From Pseudoalteromonas xiamenensis (GTDB taxonomy: Bacteria; Pseudomonadota; Gammaproteobacteria; Enterobacterales; Alteromonadaceae), in assembly GCF_030994125.1 (NCBI RefSeq), contig NZ_CP099918.1, positions 854,913 through 918,912 on the forward strand: a DNA stretch of 64,000 nt. Reading direction: 5' to 3'. The translations under genes and the position numbers were made by a program. The notes under the pieces were generated by a model that saw only the letters and a program-made list of their open reading frames with translations, did no database searches and was not told the DNA's origin. Within the stretch, counting starts at the first letter, position 1, and each line of letters starts with the position of its first letter. Below, piece after piece: positions 1 to 9,267 of this stretch.

Positions 1-59
1 AGTTGCTTTAACGAATCTCGGATAATTTGCTCATCATCAATGATCACAATGTTGTTCAT
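1..59 (-). CDS. Response regulator, N-terminal fragment (DctD-like by context)
   Basis: Only the first 19 codons are inside the window; the gene runs off the left edge. The translation begins M-N-N-I-V-I-I-D-D-E-Q, the first beta strand and acidic pair (D8, D9) of a receiver domain. It lies 38 bp downstream of a DctB-like sensor kinase on the same strand, so the natural reading is the cognate regulator of that kinase, DctD in the classical C4-dicarboxylate system. The AAA+ and Fis-type domains that would prove DctD are outside the window, so the family assignment rests on context. Confidence 0.7.
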   Translation of the reverse strand, partial: MNNIVIIDDEQIIRDSLKQ

Positions 60-97
60 TCTTTTTGCCTACGTTATTTTTTGATTGGCGCTGTGGT

Positions 98-1780
98 TTA
101 CGAAACCGATTTTCCATTGAGGGTTATTATAAATTCAGCCCCCTGTTTTGAGTTACTTTGTGCCGTCAAAATGCCAGAGAAGGACTGTATAATCTCTTTC
201 GAGATAGATAAACCTAGTCCCAATCCAATGCCGGACTTGGTTGTGTAAAAGGGTTCGAAAATCGTCGAAAGTTGATGTTGTTCAATGCCAGGCCCAGAGT
301 CTTGTATCGATAGCTTCACTTTGCTATCAAACTGCTCAGAGACTATGCACAACGTTTTAACGGTACTTTTTTCCATTGCTTGGGCTGCGTTGGTAAAAAG
401 ATTTACAAGCACTTGTTCAAATTTAAATGGGTCAACCCACACCATTGCTGGTGTTACGTTGATTTGAGTATCAATTTCACAGCGTTTTAACTCTGGGCCA
501 GCGATGACTAACGCATTATGAATGAGTGGCTGCAACTCAAAATATTGCATTCTATTCTCTGTCGTCTGAGAGAATTGCCTTAGTTGCGTCACAATACGAC
601 TTACGCGACCCATTAGCCCTTCTATCAACTCCACATTCTCTAACGCTGTTGTGTACTGAGCTTTGATAATCAATCGTTTGGTACTGGCTAAGTATGTTGA
701 TATCGCACTCAACGGCTGATTAATTTCGTGATTAATACTGGCACTCAACTGACCGATCGTTGCAAGCTTTGCTGCTCTTATCAATGCCGCTTGGGTCTGT
801 TCGAGTTTTTTCGTACGTTCTTGCACCTTTAACTCTAAATCCCGACGACCTGCTATTAAACGTTGATACTGTGTCACACGTATATAGACAGAACGGACGA
901 GCCAAACAAAGACAATAAATATGAGCGTTGCTATACCAAGCCTTGACCACTGAGCTTTCGGTAAATCAGTTATATCCCGCATGTACACGAGTTTCGCCTT
1001 TAATCCAAGCAGTGGAAAAGCAAACGAAAGATAGCGACGTTCTTCAATGTTTAAATAGCAAAGCGGTGCATTTTTTTCATTCAAACATATTTCGAGAAAC
1101 TCGGGCTTGTTTTGCAGTCGCCAACTTTCAACATCCGAAGCATAAACTTCATTTTTTTCACTCACAATCGCAAAATGGCTGCTCTCTCCCGTATCCAACT
1201 GCGCTTCATCTGTTTCAAACTGATTGACGTTCACTTTGATAACAGCTACTCCAGCGAATTGTTCCGCTTGAGTAATTGATTGGGCAAAATAAAAGCCTCG
1301 CAAATTAGACCGAAGCCCAACAGCAAACTCCAATGTATGTCCCTGCGTACGGCTATTTACAAAGTAATGTCGAAAACTATACTCGCTACCAACATAGGAG
1401 TGATCCGATTTAAAATTACTGCTGGCGAGAACAACGCCATTACTATCCAAGAGATAGGCATCGGATGCGCTTGATGCTCTTTGTATATCCTGCAAATACA
1501 CGTTGGTGGAATCACGTGTATCTTTTTTAGGTGACGCAATAAATTGCAGTACGTGCTCGTTTTCGGCAATTAACTTTGGCACCACTGAAAAGTGTTGAAA
1601 TTCATCATTAAAATAATTAGACAGCTTTTCACCATTCGTAATACCGAGCGACAATTCCCTTTGTTTATCAATGCTCATACCCACCCAGTAGACGATTGCC
1701 AAAAACGTCAACCAAATAAGTGCGATGACCCATTTAGTAGTCGCTTTTCTAAATTCAGGTTCCTTAAATAAGTTATACAT
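98..1780 (-). CDS. dctB: DctB-like C4-dicarboxylate sensor histidine kinase
   Basis: Membrane sensor kinase of about 560 aa. A transmembrane helix near residues 18-38 is followed by a periplasmic PDC/Cache-type sensor region with a S-F-R-H-Y-F motif as in DctB proteins, and a second helix before a coiled coil. The phosphoacceptor motif is S-I-N-H-E-I-N-Q-P, and the ATPase domain has D-S-G-P-G-I and G-L-G-L-G-L-S-I. The ORF is open 20 codons further upstream, but ATG at 1780 gives a normal N-terminus and overlaps the transporter stop by 8 bp, which suggests translational coupling. Context (DASS dicarboxylate transporter upstream, response regulator downstream) supports sensing of C4-dicarboxylates. 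The ligand itself is inferred. Confidence 0.85.
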   Translation of the reverse strand: MYNLFKEPEFRKATTKWVIALIWLTFLAIVYWVGMSIDKQRELSLGITNGEKLSNYFNDEFQHFSVVPKLIAENEHVLQFIASPKKDTRDSTNVYLQDIQRASSASDAYLLDSNGVVLASSNFKSDHSYVGSEYSFRHYFVNSRTQGHTLEFAVGLRSNLRGFYFAQSITQAEQFAGVAVIKVNVNQFETDEAQLDTGESSHFAIVSEKNEVYASDVESWRLQNKPEFLEICLNEKNAPLCYLNIEERRYLSFAFPLLGLKAKLVYMRDITDLPKAQWSRLGIATLIFIVFVWLVRSVYIRVTQYQRLIAGRRDLELKVQERTKKLEQTQAALIRAAKLATIGQLSASINHEINQPLSAISTYLASTKRLIIKAQYTTALENVELIEGLMGRVSRIVTQLRQFSQTTENRMQYFELQPLIHNALVIAGPELKRCEIDTQINVTPAMVWVDPFKFEQVLVNLFTNAAQAMEKSTVKTLCIVSEQFDSKVKLSIQDSGPGIEQHQLSTIFEPFYTTKSGIGLGLGLSISKEIIQSFSGILTAQSNSKQGAEFIITLNGKSVS

Positions 1781-3224
1781 CGAAGCCAAATACGTTGCTT
1801 GCAACAAAAATAGTGAGCATCGAAATGACCGTGATTGCAATAATATTCATCGCAAAACCCGCTCTGACCATATCTCGTATGGTCAGCTTTTCAGAGCCAA
1901 ACACGATGGCATTAGGTGGAGTGGCGACCGGCATCATAAAGGCACAGCTCGCAGCCATTGCGGCAGGTATTACCCAGATGAGAGGGCTACCACTTAGCTC
2001 CATAGCCACTGGCGCAAGTAGCGGTAAGAAGCCTGCCGCCGTCGCCGTATTGCTCGTAATTTCGGTCAAGAAAGTGATCAACGTCGTCACTAGAATAATG
2101 CCGACCACAACAGGCATCGTATCGAGTTGCGACAACGATTGTGCTACGTAATTCGCAAGGCCTGACTGTTTAATTTGTGCTGCGAGCGATAAACCTCCGC
2201 CGAATAACAATAAAATCCCCCAAGGTACAGATTGCGCGTCGCGCCAATACATCACACGTTGTTGAAAAGTTTTGTCCGATGGTAGAATGAACAACAACAA
2301 TGAAGCCATCATAGCGATGCCCGTATCCGTTATCGCGAGCCCTGTCCATTTGACTAACAAAGGCCGTAGAACCCACGAAATTGCAGCGAATAGAAACACG
2401 AACAGTACCTGTTTTTCGGCAAAATGCATGGGGCCCAAATCGATTAACTGTCGTTTAAACACGTTGGTTTCAAAACAACTTTTCGAGTAGCCCGATAATG
2501 GAAAAGCTAAACGGGTCAACCACCACCAACCAATCAATACAAGCAAAATCGCAAATGGGAGTCCCATTGTAATCCATTCTGCAAAGCCAATTTTTATGTG
2601 ATATGAATCGGCAAGAAACGCGACCATGAGCGCATTTGGTGCCGTCCCAATGATGGTTGCTACGCCACCTATGCTGGCACTATAAGCAATACCCAACAGT
2701 AAAGACTTTGCATAATTGTCTACATCGACCCCTTTTTGTTCTAGAACATGGATGACCGACAAGGCAATAGGCAACATCATTAAAGTCGTCGCAGTGTTGT
2801 TAATCCACATTGATAACCCAGCACTGACGGTCATCATCGCGAGTATTTGAAACGCAGGATTGTTGCCACTTCGAACCATCGTGTGAAGAGCAATACGTTG
2901 ATGTAATAACCACTTTTCCATGGCAATAGAAAGCAAAAATCCGCCTAAGAACAGGAATATCAGTGGATGCGAGTAACTTGCTGATGCAGAAGAAATCGAT
3001 GCAATGCCTGTCATCGGCGCGACCACTAGCGGCAAAAGAGAAGTGACAGGAATGGGAACTGCTTCGCTTACCCACCAAATGCCCATCCACAATGCCAGAC
3101 CTGTCGTCCTCCACGCTATGTCAGCCATACCTTCAGGCGCGTCAGCTACCAATGTAAAAACCAAACTAAGAGGGCCGAGCAACAAACACAGTAGTTGAAC
3201 ATAGAAATTGTTTTTTGATTCCAT
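1773..3224 (-). CDS. DASS/SLC13 family sodium:dicarboxylate symporter
   Basis: A 483-aa polytopic membrane protein of the divalent anion:sodium symporter family (VcINDY/SLC13 relatives), expected to import succinate, malate or fumarate with sodium. The two family signature regions are visible: N-N-T-A-T-T-L-M-M-L-P in the first half (a variant of the SNT motif) and S-N-T-A-T-A-A-G-F-L-P in the second half, each placed where the helical hairpin and substrate/sodium sites sit. Length matches the family. It is the first gene of an apparent operon with the DctB-like kinase and its regulator, so it is probably both the output and the co-sensor of that system. Sulfate or citrate transport cannot be excluded. 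Confidence 0.9.
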   Translation of the reverse strand: MESKNNFYVQLLCLLLGPLSLVFTLVADAPEGMADIAWRTTGLALWMGIWWVSEAVPIPVTSLLPLVVAPMTGIASISSASASYSHPLIFLFLGGFLLSIAMEKWLLHQRIALHTMVRSGNNPAFQILAMMTVSAGLSMWINNTATTLMMLPIALSVIHVLEQKGVDVDNYAKSLLLGIAYSASIGGVATIIGTAPNALMVAFLADSYHIKIGFAEWITMGLPFAILLVLIGWWWLTRLAFPLSGYSKSCFETNVFKRQLIDLGPMHFAEKQVLFVFLFAAISWVLRPLLVKWTGLAITDTGIAMMASLLLFILPSDKTFQQRVMYWRDAQSVPWGILLLFGGGLSLAAQIKQSGLANYVAQSLSQLDTMPVVVGIILVTTLITFLTEITSNTATAAGFLPLLAPVAMELSGSPLIWVIPAAMAASCAFMMPVATPPNAIVFGSEKLTIRDMVRAGFAMNIIAITVISMLTIFVASNVFGFDV

Positions 3225-3418
3225 ACTCTTATTTTTATTTCCATTTCAAATCAAACTCGGAGGTTAGAAGCTTTGTATGACAAAATCAATCTTCGGGGAA
3301 TTGGTAAGAGCTGTCGAACGAGCTATTCTCCAGTCTTGTTCATTATACAGAGGTGTTCGTTCACTGCATTTTTAACGAATGTCTAATTCAATTCGACATT
3401 ACACAACGCACGTGAAAA

Positions 3419-5401
3419 CTAAAACTTCCATGAGTAGCTAAAACGAACTTGCCTACCCGCAGCCGGCACTTCTCCGGTTGGCATTCTAGGGTCAAACACA
3501 TTGTAATGCTTGTCTAACAGGTTTTGCGCTTCTAAACGCCACTGGTGCTCGCTGGATGGTTGCCACACAAAAGTTGAACCAAAAATCACATAAGCCTTTT
3601 GCACAAAATGAACACCAATTCCTGGTACATCCACGGTATCACGCCAGTTTGCATTTAAACTGACCTGTAATTCACCAATTTGTTGTTTCCATGCTGCCAC
3701 CGCAAAACGCTTAAAACTTGGATTAAAAGGTTCATCAAACAGCTGCGTATAACCAAATTCAAACCAGCTTTCATTGGTCAATGTCACGTTACCGTTAAGC
3801 TCAACGCCTTGCATACTGGTGCTGAATTCGTTTTCGAATCGAAAACGCGAACCAACAACATCAATCGGAACCAAGTTGATGAAATCACTTAAGTCATTGT
3901 TGAACAAAACGACGTCGATTTGATTCTGGTCAGTTTGCCAGTGCCAAACTAACTCAGTGGTTTTTATAGATTCCGATTTCAGTTCTGAATTCCCAATTGT
4001 CACATCGTCATTTGAATTCAGTTCATTGCTTACCGGTGTTCTAAACGATTCCCCATATTGAAGTTTCAGCGTATGTTCGTCGTTTACGTTATAAATTGCG
4101 GCCACTCTAGGCGACAGCTTCTTATCAATGTCTTGGACATAGTCGTATCGCGCGCCGAAAAAGAATGTCAAATTGTCACTGTATTTGTGTTTAATCTGCG
4201 TATACACCGCACTCGAATTAAAATCTTGTTTCAATGGCTGAAAACGGGCGTAATTTGTGACCGTTCTAATTTCGCCAAGATAGGCATCTGGCACGATATA
4301 CGTGTCACCGAGTACATAATCGAAGTAACTGGTGTAAATATCCGCTTCGGTTTGCTTCGCGCGCGATATTTCGATGCCGAAATTTACATTAGTTGCATCA
4401 CTGTAGCGCCATGCAAAATCGGTAACAAAGTTAAGATCCGACGACTGCCATGCTGGTCCGACATAAAAATCGCCTGCAGGCAACACCTCGGCTGGCGCAA
4501 TTAATCCTGCGCTGTTGATCTCATGCGTTACTTTGTATAATCGTGAACTGATATTCCATTCATCATCAGTGATCCAGTGATAAACAATACTAACAGATCG
4601 ATTTTCACTTTTATGGCGGTTATTAGGGCTTACACCCGCAAGATTAATAAACTCATTTAATTCATTTACACTTTGGCGAAAGTTTAGGTCAAACCGTTTG
4701 TTACGAAGACCTAATTCAATAAATTGGCTTCTAAGTGGGTCTTTGACCTCTCCGTTAAAGTAGTTTTCTCCACGTTGTTTTACGAGGGCGATATTGGAGT
4801 AGGCACTAATGTCATTTTGCAATTCAGTAATCGCACTCAAAGCCACTTGCGCAAAACCATGTTCGCCTACACTCAATGTCAACTCATTGTCTTTCTTTTT
4901 CGTAACCACGTTCATCACACCAAGAAACGCATTACTGCCGTACAAAGCAGAACCTGGCCCACGAATAAACTCTACGCGTTCGATAATTTCAACGGGAATA
5001 AATGGGGTATAAACTGAGGCCTTACCGAATGAAGACTCGTTGAGTCGCTGCCCATTAATCATGACAAGAACATTACCGCTATCAAGGTAAATCCCCCGAG
5101 TATGTTCTTTTGGCACTGCTCCAACCCAATCTCCACGTGTATTTTGAAAACCGGGTACAAAATTCATGAGCTCATACGCACTTTTTACACCAAGCAGTTT
5201 AATGTGTTGTTTATTGAAGACAGTAATACTGGAAGGTACCGAAGCGCGAGTTTCATCCGTTTTTGTCGCAAGCTCGATATTGACATCAAGCAGTTCTTCA
5301 AAACTCAGCTCAAATAGATCTTCTTGGGATGTTGAAGTCGTCGCAAAACAAGGGACACTGACAATGGATAAGAACCCGAAAAGTTTGCGAGAAAACGACA
5401 T
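3419..5401 (-). CDS. TonB-dependent outer membrane receptor (660 aa)
   Basis: Outer membrane active transporter driven by TonB. A signal peptide ends near F-A-T-T-S; the mature start contains L-F-E-L-S-F-E-E-L-L-D-V, a segment typical of the N-terminal region before the plug in many gammaproteobacterial receptors. The plug follows (S-V-P-S-S-I-T-V-F, then R-V-E-F-I-R-G-P-G-S-A-L-Y-G), and a 22-strand barrel ends in the expected aromatic residue (S-Y-S-W-K-F). Sequence alone does not tell the substrate; siderophore, cobalamin or oligomer uptake are all possible. It stands alone, with no cognate periplasmic or ABC genes beside it. Confidence 0.85.
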   Translation of the reverse strand: MSFSRKLFGFLSIVSVPCFATTSTSQEDLFELSFEELLDVNIELATKTDETRASVPSSITVFNKQHIKLLGVKSAYELMNFVPGFQNTRGDWVGAVPKEHTRGIYLDSGNVLVMINGQRLNESSFGKASVYTPFIPVEIIERVEFIRGPGSALYGSNAFLGVMNVVTKKKDNELTLSVGEHGFAQVALSAITELQNDISAYSNIALVKQRGENYFNGEVKDPLRSQFIELGLRNKRFDLNFRQSVNELNEFINLAGVSPNNRHKSENRSVSIVYHWITDDEWNISSRLYKVTHEINSAGLIAPAEVLPAGDFYVGPAWQSSDLNFVTDFAWRYSDATNVNFGIEISRAKQTEADIYTSYFDYVLGDTYIVPDAYLGEIRTVTNYARFQPLKQDFNSSAVYTQIKHKYSDNLTFFFGARYDYVQDIDKKLSPRVAAIYNVNDEHTLKLQYGESFRTPVSNELNSNDDVTIGNSELKSESIKTTELVWHWQTDQNQIDVVLFNNDLSDFINLVPIDVVGSRFRFENEFSTSMQGVELNGNVTLTNESWFEFGYTQLFDEPFNPSFKRFAVAAWKQQIGELQVSLNANWRDTVDVPGIGVHFVQKAYVIFGSTFVWQPSSEHQWRLEAQNLLDKHYNVFDPRMPTGEVPAAGRQVRFSYSWKF

Positions 5402-5511
5402 AGGCTACTCTTTTTGTTTTATTGAGGCCTACTTGAAAGGCCAAACACGACTATTATTAAATAGAATAACGCGTGGTTGGCCATTGGCAAATTTTTTTGC
5501 GAGGAATTCTC

Positions 5512-5775
5512 TTAATTTACAGCTAAAGTTCGCTTAGATTTTATGTACTTGTACAAACCAATTAACGAAGCCGCAATCCAGAAAAGCTCAATGACAAAAC
5601 TTGCCAAGTTGAAGTTGTAACATAGGCTGATTAGCAACAAAATGGCACCACTCAGGTTCATCATGTTATACAACAAGCCTTCAGGGCTTGCTTTTCCAAG
5701 TTGAAGAAGGAAGAACGCGCCAACAACAAGGAAAGTACCTGTCATACCTACAATATCAAACAACAACGCAATCAT
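5512..5775 (-). CDS. Small CBU_0592-like integral membrane protein
   Basis: An 87-aa protein with three predicted membrane helices (residues 3-25, 33-55, 57-76) and a basic tail. The pattern I-V-G-M-T-G-T-F-L-V-V-G-A-F and the short asparagine-rich link Y-N-M-M-N-L-S-G-A are typical of the small CBU_0592-type membrane family, whose function is unknown. It lies upstream of the TonB receptor on the same strand, 110 bp away; there is no evidence that they act together. Confidence 0.65.
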   Translation of the reverse strand: MIALLFDIVGMTGTFLVVGAFFLLQLGKASPEGLLYNMMNLSGAILLLISLCYNFNLASFVIELFWIAASLIGLYKYIKSKRTLAVN

Positions 5776-5987
5776 GTTTTTGTCCTAATGATTATGCTAA
5801 ACCCAAACACGCTGGCCCGTATCCTTGGGGAGGGTTATTTTCAGTCTTTGAAACAGCAAACCGACCGATCATAGCAAAGTTACTCGAGGGTAACAGGATT
5901 TATGTCCGCATCTGCGCTTTAGTTAATTTGCGAAGCCTTTAAAAAACTCCCAAGAGTTGAGCGTTAAGATTAGTGAACGCAACGAGT

Positions 5988-6239
5988 TCAATCCATCCGA
6001 GCTTTGTTGCCAATAATCTTAACGGCTGGCACACCACGAATCATCGCCATACGACCGAATTCATTATCACAGTTGGGACACTTGGTATAAGCAACTGCGT
6101 AGGATGCATTGATTCGTTCAATAAAGCATTTAATCAACGCGCCCTTTCCTCCTTTACGGTATACGAACAACAAGGTCTTGCATTTAGAACAGATGATGTC
6201 GACCGTTCTCGTCGGTCCTGTTTTATTTGGTTTAGACAT
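5988..6239 (-). CDS. Small zinc-ribbon-like protein, function unknown
   Basis: An 83-aa basic cytoplasmic protein with two CxxC pairs, C17-S-K-C20 and C54-P-N-C57, spaced as in a zinc ribbon; C38 lies between. The N-terminus is K/R/T-rich and the C-terminal part (R-M-A-M-I-R-G-V-P-A-V-K) is hydrophobic and basic. I do not recognise a characterised homologue. The likely role is metal-stabilised nucleic acid or protein binding, but that is only inferred from the fold-like cysteine spacing. Confidence 0.6.
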   Translation of the reverse strand: MSKPNKTGPTRTVDIICSKCKTLLFVYRKGGKGALIKCFIERINASYAVAYTKCPNCDNEFGRMAMIRGVPAVKIIGNKARMD

Positions 6240-6411
6240 GGATAAAATATTGATAGTGAGCCAGTCAAGACTGTTTGGCCATAAAGCGCAATTCTGACTT
6301 TACTTCAGAAAATCGTGTTGGCATACATTGTACTGAGTGAAAGGGAAAATGAAAATGACGTCCTTCATTTAGCCTGTGTGTTAACGTCAATCGAAACGTC
6401 AAGTAGCAAGC

Positions 6412-6441
6412 GCAGCTCCTTCTACCTTGCAGCTCCTTCTA
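6412..6441. repeat. 13-bp direct repeat with 17-bp period
   Basis: GCAGCTCCTTCTA occurs at 6412-6424 and 6429-6441, separated by CCTT. The second copy contains the stop codon of the DUF1761 gene, so this looks like a small tandem duplication of the gene end. Confidence 0.8.
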
Positions 6442-6858
6442 ACCAAACAAACCAATGACCAAACCCATCGTAATAAACTGGAATACGTGATACCCACCGT
6501 TTATTAGAAACAGCTTGCGCGAGCGCTGTTCAAATAAATAACTGACACCAAATGAAGATGCGACCCAACAAACGCCTATAATGAGCCCTGTTAAAACCGA
6601 TTTACCTAATTGCGGTTCCGGACCAAGCACGATACCTAGCATGACACTTGCCAGTAAGGTTAATAAAAACGAACCGCCAAAAGTCTTTTTTGCATCCGAT
6701 TGTTTTAAATCTAATTCTGTCAGACCGCACTCTTCCATCCACGCTCGTTGGAAAAGCCATGGAGAATACCAAATCCCACCAAGGAGGAACGAAGACCCTG
6801 CAGCAACAAATACCGCAAACCAATTTAAATAGTCTATTCCCATATCTCGCCCATTCAT
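6439..6858 (-). CDS. DUF1761 family membrane protein
   Basis: A 139-aa protein with four hydrophobic segments and the DUF1761 signature near the N-terminus: L-N-W followed by F-L-L-G-G-I-W-Y-S-P-W-L-F, and a second half with G-L-I-I-G-V-C-W-V-A and G-Y-H-V-F-Q-F-I-T-M-G. The function of the family is unknown. A second possible start is the ATG at 6843 (M-G-I-D-Y), which fits the usual short N-terminus; the longer start is kept because neither has a clearly better ribosome site. The stop codon lies inside the second copy of a 13-bp direct repeat (6412-6424 and 6429-6441). Confidence 0.75.
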   Translation of the reverse strand: MNGRDMGIDYLNWFAVFVAAGSSFLLGGIWYSPWLFQRAWMEECGLTELDLKQSDAKKTFGGSFLLTLLASVMLGIVLGPEPQLGKSVLTGLIIGVCWVASSFGVSYLFEQRSRKLFLINGGYHVFQFITMGLVIGLFG

Positions 6859-6902
6859 TTTTATTTCAATTTAGACAATAATAGAACGGGTTGCAAAAGG
6901 GT

Positions 6903-7424
6903 TTATTTCAAAACAGGCTTTTTTTGTAACTTTCTTTGTAACGTTCGTCTATGCATATTGAGCTGTCTTGCTGTTTGTGACACGTTGCCCTCGTTTTCTG
7001 CCAATATTCTTTGAATATGTTCCCACTCAAGTCTATCAGGTGACATCACTTCAATTTCAATTGGCGTAGTATCAACACTTTCGCCTCGCAATGCCGCTAG
7101 AATAGATTGAAATTCCGCAGGCTTAGTTAGGTAATCATCCGCTCCTTTGCGTATAGCCTCTACCGCTGTTGCAATACTGCCATACCCCGTTAGAACAACG
7201 ATACGGGCATCAGGCAAGCTATCACGAAGAGCAGGAATGGAAACAATCGACGTTTGTTCTTTAAGTTTCATATCAAGCAAAATAGCATCAGGTTTCAGTG
7301 CGACAATGTCATCAAAATGATGTGCAATTTCGGAAAAAACCGTCGCTTCACATTGGTTTTTTTGCAAACGTCTGGCGAGCGTCATACTCAACGCTTCATC
7401 ATCTTCAATTATCACTACATTCAC
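6903..7424 (-). CDS. regA: RegA/PrrA/ActR-type redox response regulator
   Basis: A 173-aa response regulator. The receiver has acidic residues E7/D8/D9, phosphoacceptor D51 (I-L-L-D-M-K) and the L-T-G-Y-G-S-I-A-T-A-V segment followed by K-P-A, all characteristic of the RegA/PrrA/ActR group. After a short linker, M-S-P-D-R-L-E-W-E-H-I-Q-R leads to a Fis-type helix-turn-helix with S-Q-T-A-R-Q-L-N-M-H-R-R-T-L-Q-R-K-L. It lacks an AAA+ domain, as expected. The start codon overlaps the stop of the kinase gene upstream (ATGA at 7424), so the two are translated together. In relatives this pair controls respiration and energy metabolism according to redox state; the regulon here is unknown. Confidence 0.9.
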   Translation of the reverse strand: MNVVIIEDDEALSMTLARRLQKNQCEATVFSEIAHHFDDIVALKPDAILLDMKLKEQTSIVSIPALRDSLPDARIVVLTGYGSIATAVEAIRKGADDYLTKPAEFQSILAALRGESVDTTPIEIEVMSPDRLEWEHIQRILAENEGNVSQTARQLNMHRRTLQRKLQKKPVLK

Positions 7425-8644
7425 TATATATGCCTCACAGGGAGAGTAACGGTGACTTTTGCACCATGTTCATAATTTTCAGCGAGAAATTGGCCACCCA
7501 AACGATTAACTGTGATTTGAGTAAGCAGCAGGCCTACGCCAAATCCCTCTGCACTCGTTTGAGGTTTCAACCCTATTTGCGAAAGTTGTTCAGGTTTAAA
7601 ACCTCTACCAAAGTCAGCGATAGAAAGATGCCAGTGCTGTTCCTGTCGTAAAGAACAAAGTGTTATTCTATCGATATGATTTAACGTAGATGCACGTGCC
7701 GCATTATTCGCAATATTTTGCAATGCTGGCAAAAGCATAGGATCGTTTAATACTTCAGTAGGCATGCCATCGTCCGTATGTTCAATTTGCACACTCGGGT
7801 ATTCTAGCTGTAATAGTTCTTTTAGCTGTCGTACTAGCTGGTGCGTGTGAATTGGCGTGGCTTTGTCGTGTTTCTGCAAATATTGACTTTGCGTCCTAAA
7901 GTCGTTTAGTAACTGGCGGCATTGCTCTAACGGTTTTTCCATTTCTTTAAGCACCAAATCGTCAGGATGCTCCTCCGTTAACTCCTCATGAAGCAAGTGC
8001 AAGTTTGCAACGGGAGAAGCTAATTGGTGTGCAACTTGAGCTGCACTAGCACCAAGCGCGACAAGCTGTTCTTGATACAATTGTTGTTCTCGAGACTGAG
8101 CCAAGCGACGCTCTTTTTCTTTAATTTTATCCGCCATAGAGGACACAACCCAAACAATGACTATTGCACTGAATACAAAGTTAATCCACATTGCCTGAAA
8201 GTGGGTTGTCATGTCATGTTGATGCCCTTGTGCTGGCATTTTCCAAAGTAGCCACGAATAACTCGCCATCGCACTCAATGCAATCAAACATGCTGATTTG
8301 AAGCTAAGCGTTATTGCCGCGATCACGATGGGTAACAACAACAATGACACAAATGCATTTGTTGCACCGCCTGTATACGCCAAAAGTAGCGTAAGAAAGA
8401 CCACATCTGCCGCAAGTTGCATCCACATACCTGGGGGATTGGCTTCAGTATGATTACGGTAAGCGTAAACACTGGCGAGTTGAAACACAGACGCAATAGC
8501 AATGACGACTAAAGCAGGAAGCAGCGAGATTTCAGCCTTTAACCAAAACACGCTGACGAGTAACGCAATTAACTGCGCAACGATGGCAAGTGTCCGCAAC
8601 AGTAACAATTTGCCAATAGTAGAATTAGGCGAAAAAGCAATCAT
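7424..8644 (-). CDS. regB: RegB/PrrB-type redox sensor histidine kinase
   Basis: A 406-aa kinase with about six membrane helices in residues 15-170, then a HisKA/HATPase module. Family markers are present: the G-G-A-T-N-A-F loop (92-98), a variant of the GGxxNPF quinone-associated motif; phosphoacceptor H206 (A-Q-V-A-H-Q-L-A-S-P); and C242 in E-Q-C-R-Q-L-L, matching the redox-active cysteine region of RegB. The ATPase box is A-D-F-G-R-G-F and G-F-G-V-G-L-L-L-T-Q. It is directly coupled to the RegA gene. The A for P change in the loop is a small departure from the classical motif. Confidence 0.9.
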   Translation of the reverse strand: MIAFSPNSTIGKLLLLRTLAIVAQLIALLVSVFWLKAEISLLPALVVIAIASVFQLASVYAYRNHTEANPPGMWMQLAADVVFLTLLLAYTGGATNAFVSLLLLPIVIAAITLSFKSACLIALSAMASYSWLLWKMPAQGHQHDMTTHFQAMWINFVFSAIVIVWVVSSMADKIKEKERRLAQSREQQLYQEQLVALGASAAQVAHQLASPVANLHLLHEELTEEHPDDLVLKEMEKPLEQCRQLLNDFRTQSQYLQKHDKATPIHTHQLVRQLKELLQLEYPSVQIEHTDDGMPTEVLNDPMLLPALQNIANNAARASTLNHIDRITLCSLRQEQHWHLSIADFGRGFKPEQLSQIGLKPQTSAEGFGVGLLLTQITVNRLGGQFLAENYEHGAKVTVTLPVRHI

Positions 8645-8710
8645 AAGTAGGCCGCTTTACAAAAAGGTTATTATATCCGAACTAAGATAGTTGCTGATGC
8701 CCTACATCAA

Positions 8711-9112
8711 TTAATCGTCTAGTTTTAGCGAAAACGCGGGGCAAGGCGTGCCTTGATGATAGTAAAGTTGCCAACGGTTGTTTTTAAAACGCCAAAGTGA
8801 CATACGCATCGAAAAGTGAAACTCAGACCGCGCAGTCGATCGATATGCCGCTCGATAACTCAATTGGACTATGTGTTCATGTAACATTCTTCCAGTGAAT
8901 TGTTGATTGTAAAATTGCGGCACTTTTTCCTTTGGTAATCGGGTTAAAACATGGTGCTTGTTGAAGACTAATCCGTTAGCCGATATTTCATAAAACTCGT
9001 CGTCTAACAATGCACCTAGAGCGTTCGGATCGGAGCGCACTTCCGGCTCAAGCAATTGCCTTTCCTGGTCAATCAAATGAGCTAACAACTGAGCAGTGAT
9101 TTTACTGTGCAC
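8711..9112 (-). CDS. DUF4440 / NTF2-like protein
   Basis: A 133-aa cytoplasmic protein beginning at a GTG codon with GGA nine bases upstream. The pattern L-L-D-D-E-F-Y-E-I-S-A-N-G, followed by alternating strands ending W-R-F-K-N-N-R-W-Q-L-Y-Y-H-Q-G-T-P, is the NTF2-like fold of DUF4440 proteins. These can be enzymes or small-ligand binders, and the substrate cannot be read from sequence. It is the last gene on the minus strand before the divergent KAS III-like gene. Confidence 0.7.
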   Translation of the reverse strand: MHSKITAQLLAHLIDQERQLLEPEVRSDPNALGALLDDEFYEISANGLVFNKHHVLTRLPKEKVPQFYNQQFTGRMLHEHIVQLSYRAAYRSTARSEFHFSMRMSLWRFKNNRWQLYYHQGTPCPAFSLKLDD

Positions 9113-9267
9113 CGATAATTTCCAAAATTATGCTTTATTGTCCATAAGTTAGACTATCGAAGTTCATGAAGCAAGACTATAGTTTTACACTCAACTGGAA
9201 ATTCGTGAGCAACTTTGTTATAACGTCGCGAATACCTTAACTGGTCTGACAACATAAAGAGAACACA